Assembly: GCA_031772625.1 (NCBI GenBank)
Contig: CM062813.1
Span: 768,800,720 to 768,864,719 of the forward strand
Length of the DNA: 64,000 nucleotides
Direction of reading: 5' to 3'
From: Pinus tabuliformis
Taxonomy: Eukaryota; Streptophyta; Pinopsida; Pinales; Pinaceae
Shown here piece after piece: positions 1-11,997 of the stretch; positions within the stretch are counted from its first letter, which is position 1; each line of letters starts with the position of its first letter. The translations under genes and the position numbers were made by a program. Below the pieces are notes generated by a model. That model saw nothing but the letters and a program-made list of their open reading frames with translations, was not told the DNA's origin and made no database searches.

Positions 1-959
1 TTAACAATGATGGGACAGAAATAACAAGCATTACAACACATTCTCAATAATATAATTACTAAAATAAACGTAATAGTTCAACTATCTTAGAACATGTGAA
101 AGCAAACATGAAATACCAACATCCACATAATAATCTTAAAAATATCCATAATACATGCATGAAGAACGTGTTGGCCTTGAAGAATTTTTTTTATAAATTA
201 AAAGTTCCAAGACACATGTGTACAATGAACATCCAACAGTGGAGTGTTGGAGCCACTCCTTGCTCCTCAAAAGAACTGATTTGTATCTCTACTTACTTGC
301 AGGAGGAGCCAATGTGAAAAGTCCCTTGCTCATACAATGATGGAGTATATATAACCAAGGGTCACTCTTTCACTACCATCATGACTGTTTGACTTCCTAT
401 GACTTTTCAAGTTACATGACTCTTTACATTCCATGCGTGTCCTTTGGAATTCCACTTTACAATACATTTTGAATACAATACACATGATCCACAATAGTGA
501 TGTGGCATATGACCACTCATGACATGACACTGCTGACATGGACTGGTTAATGATGTGGCAATGCCAAGTCACTACTCCTACTAAGTGTTGAATTTCTTCT
601 TGAAGGTGCTTTCTCTTCACCTCTGCATGGTTCGGTGATGCAAAATCTTCAATGATCTCTAGTCTTGGATAATGGTCGCAAACTAGTGTCCCTTTTCTTT
701 CTCTTGATCAATCAACTTGTAAGTTCAGTTACAAGAGAGTATTTAAGAATGCTTCCATCCTTCCTATCCTCTCCATCATATTTTCATGACATGATAGGGT
801 ACATGTTCCTGCAATTCACTCATGACAAGATGATATCAATATGAAAACCCCCTAGTTTAGGATGATGCATTCTGATCCGCCAACTGAGCTCGGAACAAGT
901 GACAGGTTGGAAAGAGGGACTCAATGACTGTGAAATTCGTAGTTCCATTAGCCAAGGGA

Positions 960-1345
960 AAATCTTGAGCTTTGAGACTGTGCAGTGTGCAACTCAGGCA
1001 AGTATGAAGGAGAAGACTGCGTAGTTTCTAGAGCCAATGGGACAGGCTCAGGGAATGAACATTGGGAGAGCTAATTTTGAAGTTTTGGGATCCAGGGGAG
1101 GTTGGTATATTGCACAAATTTTAAGTTCAAGGGCTCAGGGGATTTACTTCAGGCTTGAGGATGTGAAGTGCATAGTTTAAGTCAGGCTGGGGACATGACT
1201 GCGCAATTCTGGAGGTCGAGGTTGGGGCTTGGGCACAGAAATTTCACAATTCAATAGTCCTGGGAGACACGAAATGCACATTACATAGTGCCAAGAAGAA
1301 ACATCACAACTAGAGGATTTATATTATGTAGTGCATAGCTCAGGA
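960..1345. repeat. Degenerate tandem repeat zone
   Basis: A loose motif of the form (a)RTGCRYARTTY followed by a G-rich stretch (CAGGCT/GGGGCT) recurs about eight times at intervals of roughly 30-60 bp. Examples start near 975, 1013, 1165 and 1196. Spacing and sequence are irregular, so this is an old minisatellite-like zone rather than a clean array. Function unknown. Confidence 0.35.
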
Positions 1346-2749
1346 GAGGCTTGAAGAGACTAGTTTTCTCGGTCACGAAGTTTTTCCAGAAGTGGCTAAG
1401 TGTGGGATCGATGATGAACATTGACTATGATCACATGCTTAGAATAATTTGATGACATGATAACATATATCATCCAAACACATGAAAAAAATAATTTCCC
1501 TTCATGTGACAAATTTACAACAAGTGTGACACTTAAGATAGACTTTGGGACGACTGTGAAGACACTTGTGTGACAGTACTCAAAACCTTGTGAATGAGTG
1601 TGACAAATGTTTACATAGTTAGAAAAACTCATATACAAAAAGATCAACCCTTTAAACCATCAGAATAGGCTTTTACACATTGTATGATAGCCAACCATGC
1701 CAAAATATGATAGTTTACCCGCCATGCAAAATGGAACAAAACACTTCGAGGAATCACATGAAATAATCTTCAGTGTTTGCAACAATAATTTACAAGACCA
1801 AGGAAGGCTTTGAAATTGAGTGTAAGCCAAAATTTTGGAGGGTGTTGCAAAGCTACAACAAAACCTCAGCTGGTAGATCATCCTAATTGATAGGCATATA
1901 CAATTTTGATTCCCTCCTCACAAGATATGTACTTCAAAACATGATATGCTACCTCGTCCCGGGGATAGGGTAGACTTTCTCTTCTAACCTCATTTTTTCC
2001 TCAATGGGTTACTCTTCTGGGACGAAAAAGTACTTCTTGGTTGTGATAGCCTATGTCCTCTCTTCCTTGCTCCATATTATTCCTACGGGTAGTGTGGTCA
2101 CTCTGGTGATAACTTCTTTATTCAAATGGATGATGAGTCCCCTTATAATGGTAATGACATCATTTTATCCTTGAGGCTAGAGACCTATATCAAACTATTG
2201 TGTAACCTCATCATTAAATCCCCCTAATTTTTCAAATAAGCCTAACCATTGGTGGTTGGAAGAGAGATCCTTGATATTAGAATCTCACTGAATTCTTGAT
2301 GAATATGTGGGCTTTCTATAGTTGAAACCCCCCATGGTTTTCAATACATTTTTTGCAAAGTTGGAAAGGTAATTCTCCTTCTCTACTATGAGTTTTCGAT
2401 ATTTCTTTGCAATTAGGGTTTTTAAGATAGAGGTAAAAGGGACAGTTTATTTACACTATTTGTAATAGGGGAAATTTCATGCTCAACTAAAAACAATTGA
2501 ATTTCCCCTTCTTATCATGCTTAATTCAAAATAAACAACCATACTTCATCTTCTTTTCATTCCCAAATTTCTACTAGAAATTACTACATGATGTATTGTT
2601 GAAAAATTAAAAGGTTTTGCAGGTTTTTTTGTCAAAAGTTGGCAAGGAAAAATACATACTTACCCTCCATTTTGGTGCTCCTCCTTGAATTCCAAGGTTT
2701 GGGTGACGACATTTCTCAAAATCATGCTCTTTTTACCTCTCTAGAATTT

Positions 2750-2862
2750 CTTGTAGCACTCAGAAGCAATCCTGTAGCACTCAGTGTTAATATTGTATCA
2801 CTTTGTGTCAATCGTGTAGTAGCAACCTATAGGTCTTGTAACATCTTCTGTAGCGGTCAATG
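2750..2862. repeat. Short degenerate repeat with TGTAGCACTCAG units
   Basis: Units resembling TTGTAGCACTCAG start near 2750 and 2772, with weaker copies near 2794, 2815 and 2836, a period of about 21-23 bp. A related TGTAGCA-rich patch lies in opposite orientation near 51550-51600. Confidence 0.35.
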
Positions 2863-3213
2863 AAAATGATAACATAGGTAGCTCAACTCTCAATGGTAGT
2901 GGAAGGCCTCCTTGTCTTAAAAATATGATTTTTATGTCAAATGAAGCTCAGGGCCTGACTTTTTCTATTGGTGATCGGGTGGTTGGGTGATTCGGCTCAA
3001 TGCACAATGTGAGCTAGCCCCCACTTACCACATTTTCAAACCAATCATAGGCACACTAGTCCACTCTTCATGATCATCACCCTTTTTTTTTTCTCTACAC
3101 ATGTGATAGGTGAATAAGACAACTTTAGTTAACTTTCAAAGGTGGATGAGACTGTTGAACTAACCTTATTTCATATAACCCCTTCTCTCATGTATTGATA
3201 ACATTTTTTAAAC

Positions 3214-3218
3214 CAAGA
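3214..3218. repeat. Target site duplication CAAGA (left of A)
   Basis: CAAGA lies directly before the 5' LTR of element A and is repeated exactly at 10818-10822 directly after the 3' LTR. A 5-bp duplication is what LTR-retrotransposon integrases leave, so both element boundaries are firm. Confidence 0.93.
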
Positions 3219-4669
3219 TGATCCAAATTGGATCCTTAAACATTTCTTATGACTATTTCAAAATTATGTCAGATTAAATCTTATGAATAACAAGTATCAG
3301 AAGTGACCTCTGGATAATGGCAATTGTGGCCTGCACGGAACAACGAGGACCCTTGGTCAAAGCATGCTAACTGTTGGCCCATGGAGACAGCGCATGGACG
3401 CAAATTGGAAATTGGAAGCTCGGATCCAGAAATAGAGGCAACTTCTGATATGCGATTAGCATATCACAAGACAAAACCCTCAGAGAAGGAAAGCCCCGAG
3501 CGCTCGGTCACAAGGAAAATAGGAAACCATGCGGAAAACGTCAGAAGGCGGGTCCCGTGCCCAAAACCGGTAGGATATCACGTGCACTTTGAGCGGTAAG
3601 AGGGTTTGGCCGAGTTCACATGATGCCATACACTGGGCGACGTGTGTCCAGTGGATGAGAGAGAAAACTACTTACATCGCATGAGTAACGGTCGAGCAAC
3701 TTACCCAGACGATATAGACGGAGACCGTAGGATCTGGAGGCTCTAGATCAACAATGGAGAATTAACCCGATGGATGACCAGATTCGACGGGAAAATAGAC
3801 TGAGCCACATAAAGATTTGAGGTCCAGCATGACTGATGAGCTGGCAGAAGGATCAGTTTCGTGGGCAAATCCTGGAGTAACGGAAATAACGACTGTTCAA
3901 AAGAAAACTGACACTCAGTCCGTAAGGCGACAAGTGGCCACCTCTCTGTGCAGCGTTACACAGCGATGACGATGCAGAGCAGGGGAATTCTAGTGGACCG
4001 AGGCAGGCGATCCAGAGAGCCTAGAAGAGGAAACGAACAGTCAGGGAGCAAATTGGTTTTAAGCCACAAATAGACAAAGAACAGGGGGAACAGAAGTAGA
4101 GCAAGAAGCGAATTGAAGAGAATAGAGAAGTCGAGCTGACATGCAGAGCAAAGGCAGCATCAAGCAGACAGAGACAGAGAGAGTCCGAGAGTCTATGAAC
4201 TCCAGAGAGGGCTTGAGAGGTTCAAGCAACTCCTCTTTGTATACATGTCAGGTACTAAGTACCAAATTGGACTCATACCATTGAGACCAGTTGAGGTCGA
4301 GATCCAGTAAGGGGGAGTCTATGTACTCTAGAGGCTTGGGAAATCCAAGTAACACCCTACGGATCATCATCTGTCAAGTGAGACTCAAATTGAGCTCCTT
4401 ATTGTAAAATCTTTGCTTTAAGACACAATAGAAAAGGCCACCACTGAAGGTTGGACCAGGAGATGTAGCCCAGGAGGATTGGGTGAACTCCTTATTAAAT
4501 TTGTTGTGTTTTTATATTTTCTTACTGTGTTTCTCTTACTGTTTCAAGTGTCTGTGTATTTCGCAATCTTATCGATCCGTTGCTTAAAATAACATAGACA
4601 CACCCCAACACATGAGTTTGTAATACCTTCATTAATTAACTGAGATCATTCACGAGTGATTTCAGATCA
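3219..4669 (+). repeat. 5' LTR of element A
   Basis: Starts with TG (in TGATCC) and ends with CA, as LTRs do. It is matched along its length by 9351-10817. The primer-binding site begins two bases after it. The open frame inside it (3324-3599) has no recognisable product and is best read as chance. Confidence 0.94.
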
Positions 4670-4671
4670 AG

Positions 4672-4683
4672 TGGTATCAGAGC
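4672..4683 (+). promoter_or_regulatory. Primer-binding site, initiator tRNA-Met type (A)
   Basis: TGGTATCAGAGC lies two bases after the 5' LTR. This is the standard plant LTR-retrotransposon site complementary to the 3' end of initiator tRNA-Met, which primes minus-strand DNA synthesis. Confidence 0.93.
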
Positions 4684-4839
4684 TCCTAGGTTGTTTAAGG
4701 TTAGACAAGCTTGTGCTAGATTTTTCTATTGAATGCTAACTAGATCAAAGCTTAAATTACGAGAAGGAGAGCTGGTAAAAACTAACCCAGAGATTGGAAG
4801 AGTCTATCCTCGGAAAAAAAAATGTCATAAGAAAGTCCC

Positions 4840-5718
4840 TTGGGGCTAGACCCTCAATTTATAGATAGCTTCCTGGCCATGATGTCCATTGTAGAGGAAA
4901 TGTATAAGGACTTTAGGAAACATAAAGATGAGGATTCATCATGCTCCAAACAAGATAAAGGAGAAGAAGAATCTCTCCTCCGCGACCACTCAAAAGGCAA
5001 AGGGAAAGAAGAAATCTTTCTCACACCTCCTAATAGACCTGAACATAAAAAGAAGGCATCTTTGATTAAATTAGATGTTAAATTTGATTTACCAATATAT
5101 GATGGAGAGCTTAATGCAGAGAAGCTGGATAATTGGATCAGACAAATTGATGTGTATTGCAAAGTGCAGAGTATCAACTCAGACAAGAGTAAGATTCAGC
5201 TGGCCAGCCTACGCCTTGGAGGCACTGCCTTGGTATGGTGGGAAGGTAGGACACAAGCTGACATGAAGAAACATGGTAAGATTCTTTCTGTCTGGAGTGA
5301 ATTTGTTTCTGCAATCAAAAAATACTTCTATCCACTAACTTACATGCTGCAAGCCATGATGAGCTGGCAAACTCTTCGCCAATTGAAAGGGCAAAGTGTA
5401 CAGGGTTACAGTCAAGAATTTAGGAAGAGATCTTTGATACTAGGAATTTCATTAGACTCACCTGAGATTTTGCTGAAGTACATAGGGGGTCTACACAGCT
5501 ACATGAGGCACACTATCCTCATGTTTAATCCCACTAGTATAGATGAGGTATTTGTTCAAGCTACGCATCTAGAAGCTAGAGGAAAGAATGGGAACCCAGA
5601 AGTTGGGGGATCATCCAAACCCATTGCAAGAAAGAATAAGGAGAAAAGAAAACAAAAATGGAAAGAAAGGGGGCCAATACTACACAAAAGACAAAGTCTT
5701 CATGCACTCACTATATAA
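4840..5718 (+). pseudogene. gag: gag of element A (capsid part)
   Basis: About 290 codons of Gag. After a charged N-terminal region (Lys/Glu/Asp-rich, residues about 20-75) comes the retrotransposon capsid domain, from the motif PIYDGELNAEKLDNWI through LVWWEGRT to the W-x2-F-x5-K-x2-F-Y-P segment and the Q-G-x5-F-x2-R region. That order is typical of plant Ty3/gypsy Gag. The C-terminus is basic (KNKEKRKQKWKERG), as expected of a nucleocapsid, and a His/Cys-rich remnant follows just downstream. The protein would have formed the virus-like particle in the cytoplasm. The start chosen is the first Met of the long open frame, about 160 bp after the primer site. Confidence 0.85.
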
Positions 5719-5929
5719 AGGATGGGCATGATGATGAGCACTGTTGGATTCTAAATCTGGAGCTGAGACCTAAGAAGTTCTAGGGCAAGAAGAAGAATAC
5801 TGTTGCACCTATTCAGAAAGATTTGGGGTCGAACTCAGGAGATGAAACAACCATTGCAGCCACAGGTATAAGAGGTAAAAAATCTGAAGCATCTACTAGT
5901 AATTCTACACAATCTATTAATGATGAAGA

Positions 5930-6400
5930 AAATGAGAGAAAAAGACATGAGATTTTCCATATTTGAGTTGTTTCCAAACATCAAAATATTGATACTTTGT
6001 TTGATAGTGGCTCATAAGTAAATTTAATTTCTGGAGAAATTGTAAAGAAGTTGGGATTACTGACTACACCTCACAAGAAACCATACCCATTAGGTTGGTT
6101 AAGTGATAAAGCACAGCTACAAGTGACTAGACAATGTAAACTTAAGTTTTCTTTTGGGTCAGCATTTGTAGATGAGGTTGAGTTAGATATAATTCCTCTA
6201 GATATATGTGAAATTGTTTTAGGAAGTCCTTACTTGTATGATAGAAAAGCTATTTTCTATAGAGCTGAGAACAAGTATCTACTCGTTAAATATGGAATCG
6301 AATACTTTGTAAGAGCGCATAAGCTCAAGAATAATTACACTCTCATAAACTCAGGGCAGATGAAACGAAATGTAAATTCATGCAAAAAAAATTTACTGAT
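5930..6400 (+). pseudogene. Protease region of element A
   Basis: Encodes an aspartic-protease fold: a DTLFDSGS active-site-like segment near 5990, then NLISGEIVKKLGL, and a second-lobe LDIIPLDICEIVLGSPYL near 6180-6230, which matches the D-(I/V)-VLG-x-x-(W/Y)L signature of Ty3/gypsy proteases. It would cleave the Gag-Pol polyprotein. Broken; part of the fossil. Confidence 0.8.
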
Positions 6401-6439
6401 GGTTGTAAAGGAAAAGAAACCTAATAAAACCAATGTATT

Positions 6440-7730
6440 TGAGGGCTGTGATGCTAAACAACAAGCTGATTTAGAAAAAGTTGTTTCAGAGTATGATATC
6501 TTGTTTCAAGAACCTAAAGATCTGCCACCCAAAAAGGAAATAGTGCATGATATTAATTTGCATCAAGATGCTCCATTGCCTAACATTGGGATGTACAGGT
6601 TGTCCACTTTAGAGAATGCAGAAATCAAGAAGCAGGCACAGGAGTTGCTTGAGAAGGGGTTCATCAGACCTAGCACATCACCATGTGGGTAACCAATCGT
6701 TTTGGTGAGAAAGAAAGATGGCTCATGGAGAATGTGCATTGATTACCAAGCACTGAATAAGATAATGATCAAAAATCATTATCCCCTTCCTCGCATAGAT
6801 GATCTACTAGATCAGTTAAAGGAAGCTGTTTATTTTTCCAAGTTAGACTTGCATAGTGGATATCATCAAGTTAAAGTTGCAAAACAAGATGCATGGAAGA
6901 CTGCTTTCAAAACAAAGCAAGGATTGTATGAGTGGCTGGTTATGCCTTTTGGCTTAACTAATGCTCCTGCTACTTTCATGAGAATAATGAATGATGTACT
7001 CAGACCTTTTCTTGATGATTTTGTTATTGTATATCTGGATGACATTCTTATATTTAGCAAAACATGGGAAGAACATTTAAAGCATGTTAAGCAGACACTA
7101 GATGTTTTGAAAAGAGAAAAACTTTATGTTAAACTCTCAAAATGTGAATTTGGCAAAACATCTTTGAATTATTTGGGACATATAGTAGGGGGTGGTGAAT
7201 TGAAGATAGATCCCTCTAAAGTTGCAGTCATTATAAACTGGCCTAAACCCAAATCTGCTACAGAAGTGAGAAGCTTCTTAGGAGCAGCACAATATTGGAG
7301 AAAGTTAATTTATAACTTTTCCTTAATTGTAGATCCCTTACATGCTTTGACAGGATTGAAAAAGGCGTTTCAGTGGGGAGGAAAACAACAGAAAGCCTTC
7401 GACACCTTGAAAGAAAATATTAGTACAGCACTAGTACTAGCACTGCCAGATCTTCAAAGACCGTTTGTGATCCAAACAGATGCCAGTGACTATGCCATGG
7501 GAGCAGTGTTGATACAGCATGGTAAACCCATATTTTCTCATTCTGAGACATTTAATTATGCAGTAGTTAACTATCCAACATATGATAAAGAATTGTATGC
7601 ATTAGTATAGAGTGTGAAAAGGTGGAAACATTACTTAATGGGCAAAGAGATAGTCATACATATTGATCATCAACCACTTCAATATCTACACTCCCAAAAT
7701 AAGTTGTAGCAATCAAGACACTATAGGTGG
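6440..7730 (+). pseudogene. Reverse transcriptase and RNase H region of element A
   Basis: Reverse transcriptase motifs run in order: the entry segment ending LLEKGFIRPSTSPCG, then VRKKDGSWRMCIDYQALN, DLHSGYHQVKV, LVMPFGLTNAPATF, the catalytic VYLDDILIFS near 7025-7055, LGHIVGGGELKIDPSKV and the thumb RSFLGAAQYWRKLI. RNase H follows from about 7430 (VIQTDASDYAMGAVLIQ, then YPTYDKELYALV). It would copy genomic RNA to DNA in the particle. This region is the best-preserved part of A, with only a few breaks. Confidence 0.93.
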
Positions 7731-9008
7731 ATGGGTTTTCTACAACGGTTTCATTTAGTCATCAGATATAAAAAGGGCATACACAATGAAGTTGCAGATA
7801 TGTTGTCTAGACCTATTATAAATGCATCCACTATACTTAAGCATAATTCAATACTGCATGAGAGCTACATCAAACAATATGCTCAAGATATAGATTTCAA
7901 AGATGTATATGCAACTTTAAGTCAAGGAAAACGAGTAGAAGAATTGGATTATCACATTAAGGACCAACTCTTGTATCATTGTGGGAAGCTATGCATTCCA
8001 CAAACTGAAAGAGTAAAGATAATTCGGGAAGCACACACTTCGCTAATATCAGGTCACTTTGGTGTAAGTAAAATGGTTGCACAGTTGCAAATATTTTGTT
8101 ATTGGCCAAAAATGAACGAAATAGTTTCTAGATATGTAAGGGGGTGTACCATTTGTGATAAAAGCAAGCCCAACAATAGAAAAATAGGCTTGTACACTCC
8201 ACTGCCAGTTCCTTCTCATCCTTGGGAAAGTATTTCCATGGACTTTGTTGGAGGACTGCCTAAATCTAGGAAAGGTCATGACTATTTATATGTTGTTGTG
8301 GATAGGTTCAACAAAATGTGTATTTTGATACCTTGTAATAAATATATTACAGCTGAACAAACTGCAAAGTTGTTCTTTCAGCATGTATGGGTTCATTTTG
8401 GATTACCCAGTTCCATTGTATCTGATCAAGACACCCGATTTGTTGGAAAGTTTTGGTCGCGTCTGTGGGAACTAATGGACACCAGACTGAAGAAAAGCAT
8501 AGCCTTTCATCCACAAACAGATGGCCAAATAGAAGTGGTCAGCAGGACAGTGATCCAATTGCTGAGAGGCTATTGCCGCAAGCATCCCAAACTTTTGGAT
8601 GAACATTTGTGTTATGTGCAACATGCTTACAATCGAGCAAAACATTCTTCTACACAGAGATATCCTTTTAAGATCTATTTTGGCTTCACACCAAGGTCTC
8701 CCTTGGATTTTGTCTTTGGTAAAGACATAGCAATTGATGGACACAGTGATGTGGACAAGGAAACCAAGTTCATTGAACAAATCCAAGAGATTCACCAAGC
8801 AGTACAGGAACAGCTGGAAAAGAGCGAAGAAAAATCCAAGGCAAGGCATGACAAGCATCGGATGGAGCATAGTTTCCAAGTTGGTGATCAAGTCTGGTTG
8901 TATATCAGCAAGGATAGAATGTAAGGTGAAGGTAAAAAGCTAAAGCCAATAAGGTATGGACCTTTCAAGATACTTGAGAAAATTGGTGAGAATGATTTTC
9001 ACCTTGAT
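7731..9008 (+). pseudogene. Integrase region of element A
   Basis: Opens with the end of RNase H (IHNEVADMLSRP). The integrase zinc domain follows near 8030-8170 (H-x3-H then C-x2-C in GCTICDKSK), then the catalytic core with D in SMDFVGGLPKS, D in SDQDTRF and E in HPQTDGQIEVV, the D,D-35-E triad. The GPY/F-like segment (RYGPFKILEKIG) lies near 8950. The enzyme inserts the cDNA and makes the 5-bp duplication seen at the ends. Confidence 0.92.
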
Positions 9009-9305
9009 TTGCTAGCTTACATGCAGATCTACTCAGTCGTTAATGCAAACAGCTTGAGACTATTTGAACCTTCATTAATTGAATATCCCGAAGAGCAAAG
9101 TCAATTGCCTTCTATTGATGATCTGTTACCTGAATATCTCAATGAATTGCAGGAGGACATAGTACTAGACAAGAAGGTGAGGACAACGCGTAGGGGAGAT
9201 GTTGAGTGCCTCAGGATTGGAATCAAGGGTTCAAAGCCAAGCAATGAAAAATGGATAGAGATTGGACAAGTGAGACAATTATATCCTCACTTAGTCAATG
9301 CTTGA
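9009..9305 (+). pseudogene. Chromodomain-like C-terminus of element A integrase
   Basis: After an ...PSLIEYPEEQSQLPSIDD linker the frame continues ILDKK-like (IVLDKKVRTTRRGDVECL), then GIKGSKPSNEKWIEI. This pattern, strand-turn-strand then K-G-x6-W-E/I, matches the degenerate chromodomain at the end of plant chromovirus integrases, where it helps choose heterochromatic targets. The aromatic cage is weak, as in the group-II chromodomains of plant elements. It ends at the stop just before the polypurine tract. Assigned from sequence pattern only. Confidence 0.6.
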
Positions 9306-9335
9306 AAACCAAATTTTGGTGGTCCAAAAGATTTT

Positions 9336-9350
9336 GCAGTGGGAAGGCCG
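9336..9350 (+). promoter_or_regulatory. Polypurine tract of element A
   Basis: The purine-rich AGTGGGAAGG sits directly before the 3' LTR, where plus-strand DNA synthesis starts in LTR elements. Confidence 0.7.
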
Positions 9351-10817
9351 TGATCCGAATTGGATCCTTAAACATTTCTCACGACTATTTCAAAATTATG
9401 TCAGATCAAATCTTATGAATAACAAGTATCATAAATGACCTCTAGACAATGGCAATTATGGCTTGCATGGAACAACGAGGACCCTCGGTCAAAGAGCGCT
9501 AACCGTTGGCCCATGGAGACTGCGCATGGATGGAAATTGGTAATCGGAAGCCTGGATCCAGAAACAGAGGTAGTTTTTGATACGTGATTAGCGCAAAGCA
9601 CTAATCGCGTATCACAGGACAAAACCCTCAGAGAAGGAAATCCCCGAGCACTCGGTCATGAGGAAAATAGGAAACTGTGCGGAAAACATCAGAAGGAGGG
9701 TCCTGCGTCCATAATTGGCAGGATATTGTGTGCACTTCGAGTGGTAAGTGGGTTTGGCCGAGTTCAGCGTGATCCCATACACTGGATGACGTGTGTCCAG
9801 TGGATGAGAGAGAAAAATACTTACATCGCGTGAGTAACGGTCGAGCAACTTACCCGCGTGATATAGACGGAAACCGTAGGATCTAGAGGCTCCAAATCAA
9901 CGGTGGAGAATTAACCCGATGGATGACCGGAATCGATGGGAAAATAGATTGAGGCACATCAATATTTGAGGTCCGGCATGACCGATGAGCTAGCAAAAGG
10001 ATCAGTTTCGCAGGCAAATCTTGGAGTAATGAAAATAATGACCATTCAAAAAAAAATTGACACTCAGTCCGTAACGCGACAAGTGGCCACCTCTCTATGC
10101 AGCGTTACACAGTGATGAAAACGCAGTGCAGGGAAATGCCAGCGGACCGAGGTAGGTGATCCAGAGAGCTGAGAAGAGGAAACAAACAGTCAGGGAGCCG
10201 ATTGGTTTTAAGCCACGAACAAACAAAGAACAGGGGGAACAGAAGTAGAGAAAAAGCAAATTGCAGAGAAAAGAGAAGCCGAGCTAACCTGCAGAGCAAA
10301 GGCAGCGTCGAGCAAACAGAGAAAGAGAGAGTCCGAGAGTTTGTTAACTCCAGAGAGGGCTTGAGAGGTTCAAGAAACTCCTCTGTGTATACCTGTCAGG
10401 TATTGAGTACCAAATTGGACTCATACCATTGAGACCAGTTGAGGTCGAGATCTAGTAAGTGGGAGTCTGTGTACTCTAGAGGCTTGGGCAATCCAAGTAC
10501 CACCCTACAGATCATCATCTGTTAAGTGAGGCTAAAATTGAGCTCCTTATTGTAAAATCTCTGCTTTAAGATGCAATAGAAAAGGCCACCACTGAAGTCT
10601 GGACCAGGTGACGTAGCCCAAGAGGATTGGGTGAACTCCTTATTAAATTTGTTGTGTTTTTATATTTTCTTACTATGTTTCTCTCGATGTTTCAAGTGTC
10701 TATGTATTTCGCAATCTTATCGATTTGTTTCTTAAAATAACATAAACACACCCCAACACATGAGTCTGTAATACCTTCATTAATTAACTGAGATCATTCA
10801 CGAGTGATTTAAGATCA
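9351..10817 (+). repeat. 3' LTR of element A
   Basis: Begins TGATCC and ends CA, followed by the second CAAGA copy at 10818-10822. It aligns with 3219-4669 throughout. It carries a short extra stretch near 9590-9610 that the 5' copy lacks, which explains the length difference. Differences between the two copies are mainly G/A and C/T. Confidence 0.94.
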
Positions 10818-10822
10818 CAAGA

Positions 10823-11997
10823 TGTGCTTGAAAGGAAGGGTTTGGAATTTTCATACTTGAACCTACCTAATGATGCTCCAGGTGATGTGTTGTGGCTAAT
10901 AATTTGACCATTTGAATATTACATGAAGTTGTTTGAACATGGATGAGATTGTTTGAGTTCCCTCTGAGGTGCAATTTGTTATCTTCATTGATCCATTCAC
11001 TATATTGATTTTTTTTTAATGATCATGGTTGATTGAATTTCTATGACTCTGATGATTAGAAAACAGGTGCCTCCATTGATCATATGTCGTTATGTTTGAA
11101 GGTTGATGATCCTATAGAAGCCTATAGGGGGTCCTATAGCTATTGAGGACTAATGTTGGAGCCTCCGGAAACTTAATAATATCCAAAACTCTCGGCCTGA
11201 TGCATTAAATGTGATCATGTAGGGTTTATGCAGACTATTATAGGACTATGTGTCTTCCTGTAGTAGTCATATAGACCCCTTAGGATCACAATTTTCAATG
11301 AGTGTTGCTTTTCAAAAAAATTATTAATTCATGGGAAGGTTGTTCATGGAGGATAGGGATTTTTTCTATGATGGAAATGGGTGGAAAGGAGATGAAGGAT
11401 TAGGTTTTTGAGGGATGGTGAGTGGAATAATGGTGGAAAAGGTGATAACTAATGGAATGGATGGATGATTGGACTCTCATGGGTCCCCTCCCTTGGTCTG
11501 AAGTGAAAAAAATCAATTTGGTTCCTCTTTTCATGTTGATCAATATCTTGTGGGATTACAAGACTATCCTATAACATTTTAGGGAGATGATAGAATCAAT
11601 TGAGAAGGATTAAGAAATGATGTAAAAAACTTGGAAATGGGCATGGGATGGATGGATTGGACACAAATATCTAGGTGGAAATGTGTGAAGTCCAATTTTA
11701 TTTATGCTTCCTTGACTATTTTGACATTCATTGACTGTCATTGGAACCCTGTTGTACCTGCATAAATGTTAGAATGACTAATGTAAGGGCTCCCTTTTCA
11801 CTTTCGTTTCTTTCTGATTGTTTTTTTCTTTTCCCCCTTTTTATATATTTTTGAGAACTTTAGCTTGCCTTAGAGGAGGTTTTCAACCTACTAGGACTAC
11901 CCTAGGTGCCTAAAAGATTCTTTTGACCTGGGGCTTTTTATTTTTTTCTCTTATTTTTTTCCTTCTTTTTTTAATATATTTCTTCCTTCTATGCTAA
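10823..11997. other. Spacer between element A and element D
   Basis: AT-rich and without a recognisable gene. It should contain the 3' LTR of the minus-strand element D, because D's integrase ends at 11998 and polypyrimidine stretches near 11815-11850 and 11935-11975 would be purine tracts on D's strand. I could not find a matching LTR on D's other side, so no LTR is annotated. Confidence 0.5.

Larger units (their letters stand above)
1..3213. other. Noncoding DNA left of element A
   Basis: No reading frame here resembles a known protein; the open frames are short (under 100 codons) and overlap on both strands. The stretch is AT-rich and holds two degenerate tandem-repeat zones, annotated separately. 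It looks like old, unalignable repeat or intergenic DNA. I see no promoter, RNA gene or element boundary I could defend. Element A interrupts this DNA, so before that insertion it was continuous with the spacer that now starts at 10823. Confidence 0.6.
3219..10817 (+). mobile_element. Element A: complete Ty3/gypsy LTR retrotransposon (chromovirus-like)
   Basis: A 7.6-kb element with two LTRs (1451 and 1467 bp), a perfect CAAGA target duplication, an initiator-tRNA-Met type primer site, gag, protease, reverse transcriptase, RNase H, integrase and a chromodomain-like tail in standard Ty3/gypsy order. Integrase after RNase H, a YLDD polymerase box and the chromodomain-like end point to the chromovirus branch. 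The LTRs differ at about 7-10% of sites by eye, mostly transitions, so the insertion is old: a few million years at grass-like rates, tens of millions at conifer-like rates. The coding part has about half a dozen breaks and is not functional. It inserted into noncoding DNA and is not nested. Confidence 0.95.

Noticed and set aside
3324-3599. 91-codon open frame inside the 5' LTR of A
   Set aside because: Not kept open at the matching place in the 3' LTR and no recognisable product; chance frame in GC-richer LTR sequence.
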